From IMCC26207 sp044357715 (GTDB lineage Bacteria; Actinomycetota; Acidimicrobiia; Acidimicrobiales; Microtrichaceae): DNA of 41,647 bases. Every line of letters begins with the position of its first letter. The first letter of the stretch is position 1. Below the pieces are notes generated by a model. That model had not been told where the DNA came from. It made no database searches and worked only from the letters and a program-made list of their open reading frames with translations. Location: assembly GCA_044357715.1 (NCBI GenBank), contig JBIKPA010000005.1, positions 1 through 41,647 on the forward strand, in the 5' to 3' direction. The translations under genes were made by a program, and so were the position numbers. Of this stretch, positions 38,932 to 41,647 are shown piece by piece.

Positions 38932-39975
38932 ATGCGTAACCCCAAAGACTTCTTTAAGCCGCTCGCTGCTGGTGCTCCCGAGCCGCTCAGGGAGATCCCG
39001 TTTCGTCCATCGCGAATGATTCACTTCTTCCCGCCGCACCTAGAGAAGGTCACGGCCAAGCTCCCCGAGATTGCGCCGACAGTAGATGTCCTGCTGGGAA
39101 ATTTAGAAGATGCCATTCCAATGGATTCAAAAGAAGCCGCCCGAGCGGGGCTCGTGCATGTGGCAAAGACAGTGCCTATGGGAGACACGCAGCTGTGGAC
39201 CCGTGTAAACAGCTTGGACTCTCCATGGGTTCTTGATGATCTTGAGGTGCTAGTCGGCGAAGTGGGCGACAAGCTCGATGTCATCATGATTCCCAAAGTG
39301 GAAGGCCCAGAAGACATTCATTATGTTGACCGCCTTCTTGCTCAACTCGAGGCGAAAGCAGGCCTCAAGCAGCCGCTGATGGTCCATGCGATCTTAGAAA
39401 CCGCGCGTGGAGTGGCCAACGTAGAGGAGATCTGCGCAGCATCTCCGCGCATGCAGGGGCTGTCGCTCGGCCCGGCTGATCTGGCTGCGAATCGTCGCAT
39501 GAAAACCACCAGAGTGGGCGGTGGTCACCCGGGTTACCTAGTGCGTGAAGATCCACACGCAGACGAAGGTCCCCGTACGACCTATCAGCAGGACCTCTGG
39601 CATTACACAATTGCGCGCATGGTGGATGCCTGCGCAGCGAATGGAATCCTGCCGTACTACGGCCCCTTTGGCGACATCAAAGATGTGCTCGCATGCGAGG
39701 ACCAATTCCGCAATGCATACCTACTCGGCTGCGTTGGCGCTTGGTCGCTGCACCCAGTGCAGATTGCGATTGCCAAAAAGGTGTTCTCACCGGAGCCATC
39801 TGAGGTGGATCATGCACGCGCTGTAATTGAGGCGATGGGTGACGGCACTGGCGCCATCATGTTGGATGGAAAGATGGAAGACGATGCCTCGGTAAAGCAG
39901 TGCCATGTTGTGGTCGAGCTAGCTCGTCAGCTTTCTGAACGTGACCCCGAACTTGCCGCAAGCTACGGCTTCTAG
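38932..39975 (+). CDS. mcl: CoA-ester lyase of the malyl-CoA/methylmalyl-CoA/citramalyl-CoA lyase type
   Basis: 347 residues, matching the 348 of Chloroflexus aurantiacus Mcl as I remember it. This enzyme cleaves L-malyl-CoA to acetyl-CoA and glyoxylate, and also acts on beta-methylmalyl-CoA and citramalyl-CoA in the 3-hydroxypropionate bi-cycle. Seen: NPKDFFKPLAAGAPEPLREIP, VDVLLGNLEDAIPMDSKEAAR, RVNSLDSPWVLDD (Arg91), HAILETARGV (Glu156), SLGPADLAANRRMKTTRVGGGHP (Asp183), QQDLWHYTIARMVDACAANG and LDGKMEDDASVKQ, each resembling that enzyme's motifs. Glu156 and Asp183 are the Mg2+ ligands. ATG 38932 is preferred over 38926 because AGGAG is 6 nt upstream. The specific substrate range is inference. 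Confidence 0.9.
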   Translation: MRNPKDFFKPLAAGAPEPLREIPFRPSRMIHFFPPHLEKVTAKLPEIAPTVDVLLGNLEDAIPMDSKEAARAGLVHVAKTVPMGDTQLWTRVNSLDSPWVLDDLEVLVGEVGDKLDVIMIPKVEGPEDIHYVDRLLAQLEAKAGLKQPLMVHAILETARGVANVEEICAASPRMQGLSLGPADLAANRRMKTTRVGGGHPGYLVREDPHADEGPRTTYQQDLWHYTIARMVDACAANGILPYYGPFGDIKDVLACEDQFRNAYLLGCVGAWSLHPVQIAIAKKVFSPEPSEVDHARAVIEAMGDGTGAIMLDGKMEDDASVKQCHVVVELARQLSERDPELAASYGF

Positions 39976-40011
39976 TTCTGTCCTGACCCGTCTGAAGAAA
40001 AGAGAAATGCA

Positions 40012-40884
40012 ATGAGTGAGTACCGCCCACGCCGAAGCGCCTTGTATATGCCAGGTGCGAATGACAAAGCTCTAGAGAAGGCCAAGAGCCTTCCGACTGA
40101 CGCAATCATTTTTGACACTGAAGACTCTGTTGCACCAGACATGAAGGCTGTCGCCAGAGAAAAGGTGGCTGCTGCAGTTGTCAGCGGTGAATATGGCGAG
40201 CGCGAGTTGACGATCCGGGTGAACTCCATTGACACCGAATGGCATGAGGCAGATGTTCGATCTGCAGCAGCAGCGGGGCCGTCAGGGATTGTGGTTCCAA
40301 AGATCAACTGCGCAGCAGATGTTGCTGCCGTCGAAGCCTTGATGGAAGCAGCTGGTGCGCCCAGCCACACCACCATTTGGGCCATGCTTGAAACTCCGGC
40401 AGCAATTGAGAACGCACTAGAGATCGCTACGTGTTCGGACCGCCTGACGGTGCTGATTATGGGTACGAACGATCTTGCGAAAGAACTACGAGCCGCCTTG
40501 GTACCCGGTCGCCAGCCGTTGCTTTGGGGCCTAGCTCGTGCCGTTAATGCTGCTCGCTATGCAGACAAGATGATTCTTGATGGGGTGTACAACGAGGTGC
40601 GTAACCCCGAGGGGTTTGCTCTTGAAGCCATGCAGGGAGCGCAGATGGGTTTTGACGGAAAGACCCTGGTGCATCCGACGCAGGTTGAACCAGCAAACGC
40701 GGCGTTTGCTCCGAGCCAAGAAGAAGTCGAGTACTCACGCCGGGTCATTGAGGCCTTTGAAGCAGGAATTGCTGCTGGCCTTGGAGTCGTTACCGTTGAC
40801 GGCAAGATGATCGAGAACCTGCACGTGGATAATGCCCGTCGCTCGGTTGCTATAGATGAGGCAGTACAGGCTTTGAATAGCTAG
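40012..40884 (+). CDS. HpcH/HpaI (CitE-like) CoA-ester lyase or thioesterase
   Basis: 290 residues, the compact CitE type. Seen: RRSALYMPGANDKALEKAKSLPTDAIIFDTEDSVAPDMK (Arg and Glu-Asp substrate and metal region), VRVNSIDTEW (Arg69), IWAMLETPAAI with Glu127, IMGTNDLAKEL with Asp154, and GFDGKTLVHPTQVEPANAAFAPS, the classic C-terminal motif. Members include citrate lyase beta, malyl-CoA lyase, citramalyl-CoA lyase and malyl-CoA thioesterase (Mcl2). It follows the larger lyase by 36 bases, so both are in one transcript. A division of labour in which one cleaves and the other hydrolyses a related CoA ester is plausible but inferred. GAAAAGAG upstream acts as ribosome binding site. Confidence 0.93.
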   Translation: MSEYRPRRSALYMPGANDKALEKAKSLPTDAIIFDTEDSVAPDMKAVAREKVAAAVVSGEYGERELTIRVNSIDTEWHEADVRSAAAAGPSGIVVPKINCAADVAAVEALMEAAGAPSHTTIWAMLETPAAIENALEIATCSDRLTVLIMGTNDLAKELRAALVPGRQPLLWGLARAVNAARYADKMILDGVYNEVRNPEGFALEAMQGAQMGFDGKTLVHPTQVEPANAAFAPSQEEVEYSRRVIEAFEAGIAAGLGVVTVDGKMIENLHVDNARRSVAIDEAVQALNS

Positions 40885-40942
40885 TAAGTCACTGCCCCTT
40901 TATGGCGGCTCAGGCCGAGGGAAGAACCTAGGGTGTGGTTCT

Positions 40943-41647
40943 GTGACGGATCATGCGGCGCCCGAGATTATTGAAGACCTCGTACTCGAGGGTGCTTCCC
41001 TGCTGGTCGACGGCACCCACATCGAACATCCCACTTGGCTGCAGATCTCTGCTGCTAGGGATTCCAACGAGTTGATGTGGCTGGACTGTATGACCCCAAG
41101 CCCAGAGGACTTGCACCGGATGGTGCGTATGTTTGGGATTGATGAAGAAATGGTCTCTGACTCTGGAGATTTCAACCAGCGAACCCGCCTAGCCGAGTAC
41201 GACAGGTACGTGTTACTGGTGGCCTATGGGGTGGCAGATGATGCTCGCACCATGATGGAAGTGCATGTGTATGTCATGCAGCATCAGGTAGTGACCGTGC
41301 GCAACGGGCCCTGCCCGCCAGTTGAAGAGCTTCACGGCCGGGCAAACAAAATGATGACTGCCACCACTACCGTGCCAGCGGTGCTCTCGCGCATCTTGTC
41401 AGTTCTAGTAGGCACTTTTGCAGATGCCCTTGACGTAGTCGACGAAGAACTCACAGATCTAGAAACAAGCATCCTTCATGAGGACCCAAGTAGGGGTCAG
41501 TTAGAGAGACTGCTCGATCTACGCAAGCGGGTAAACACGTTTCGTAGAGCGGTTGATCCTGCTCGCGATCTGGTGGGCGCCGGACGCTTTGTGATTATCG
41601 ACGCACTCGATGATGTCTCTGAAGATGCGCGGCGTCATCTCAGGGAT
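40943..41647 (+). CDS. CorA-family Mg2+/divalent cation transporter, 3' truncated by window edge
   Basis: An open frame of 235 codons runs from GTG 40943 to the last base of the window. The visible part is the cytoplasmic alpha/beta funnel of CorA: LMWLDCMTPSPEDLHRMVRMFGIDEEMVSDSG, ALYDRYVLLVAYGV-like strands (here EYDRYVLLVAYGV), HVYVMQHQVVTVRNG and the long helix AVLSRILSVLVGTFADALDVVDEELTDLETSILHEDP, then LLDLRKRVNTFRRAVDPARDLV. The pore helices and the GMN signature lie beyond the window. No clear ribosome binding site is present, so the exact start is uncertain. It is about 58 bases after the lyase gene. Confidence 0.88.
   Translation, partial: MTDHAAPEIIEDLVLEGASLLVDGTHIEHPTWLQISAARDSNELMWLDCMTPSPEDLHRMVRMFGIDEEMVSDSGDFNQRTRLAEYDRYVLLVAYGVADDARTMMEVHVYVMQHQVVTVRNGPCPPVEELHGRANKMMTATTTVPAVLSRILSVLVGTFADALDVVDEELTDLETSILHEDPSRGQLERLLDLRKRVNTFRRAVDPARDLVGAGRFVIIDALDDVSEDARRHLRD

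Overview
The window looks like chromosome of an actinobacterium (Actinomycetota), possibly of the Acidimicrobiia. The signs are two F420-type luciferase-like oxidoreductases, an actinobacterial-type leuA with a leucine-rich leader peptide, the sucCD-purNH neighbourhood, frequent GTG/TTG starts, moderately high GC and many acyl-CoA enzymes. I see no rRNA, tRNA, phage, transposase or CRISPR array. The class-level placement is inference.

Layout. 1-1294: end of an acyl-CoA synthetase and a convergent membrane-anchored protein. 1488-5782: central metabolism, sucC-sucD (TCA cycle) then purN-purH (purine synthesis, 4-nt overlap), with a long perfect hairpin between the pairs. 5811-8855, minus strand: an NTF2-fold/EthD-fold pair and a maf-dusB pair. 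8950-10949: a leucine biosynthesis unit made of a sigma70-type promoter, a 16-residue leader peptide with four consecutive Leu codons, two perfect hairpins (the second terminator-like), three 14-bp tandem repeats and leuA. 10991-14753: CBS-domain protein, unknown membrane protein, luciferase-like oxidoreductase, GH3 lipoprotein and DoxX-like protein. 14797-19747: a PAS-PAS-PAS-GGDEF-EAL signalling protein followed by a type I sulfatase. 19810-21590, minus strand: two secreted proteins of unknown function. 21796-27223: FGGY sugar kinase, two crotonase-fold proteins that lack the usual catalytic glutamates, an orphan ATP-grasp enzyme and a second luciferase-like oxidoreductase. 27311-30169: a repeat lipoprotein and a GYF-domain protein with a Pro/Ala linker. 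30244-33144: a yybP-ykoY (Mn2+) riboswitch in front of a P2A-type cation ATPase. 33229-37371: zinc alcohol dehydrogenase, glutathione peroxidase-like protein, DsbB and a thioredoxin-fold partner, and a quinone oxidoreductase. 37398-41647: FAD oxidase, two tandem CoA-ester lyases (the first strongly like the Chloroflexus malyl-CoA/methylmalyl-CoA/citramalyl-CoA lyase) and the start of a CorA-type transporter.

The strongest second-look items are the leuA attenuation region with its apparently leaderless leader peptide, the Mn2+ riboswitch whose 3' P1 strand can alternatively cover the ATPase ribosome binding site, and the tandem lyases that hint at a malyl-CoA/citramalyl-CoA branch. Most of the rest is ordinary housekeeping or accessory metabolism, and I do not see a clear undescribed defence or mobile system.
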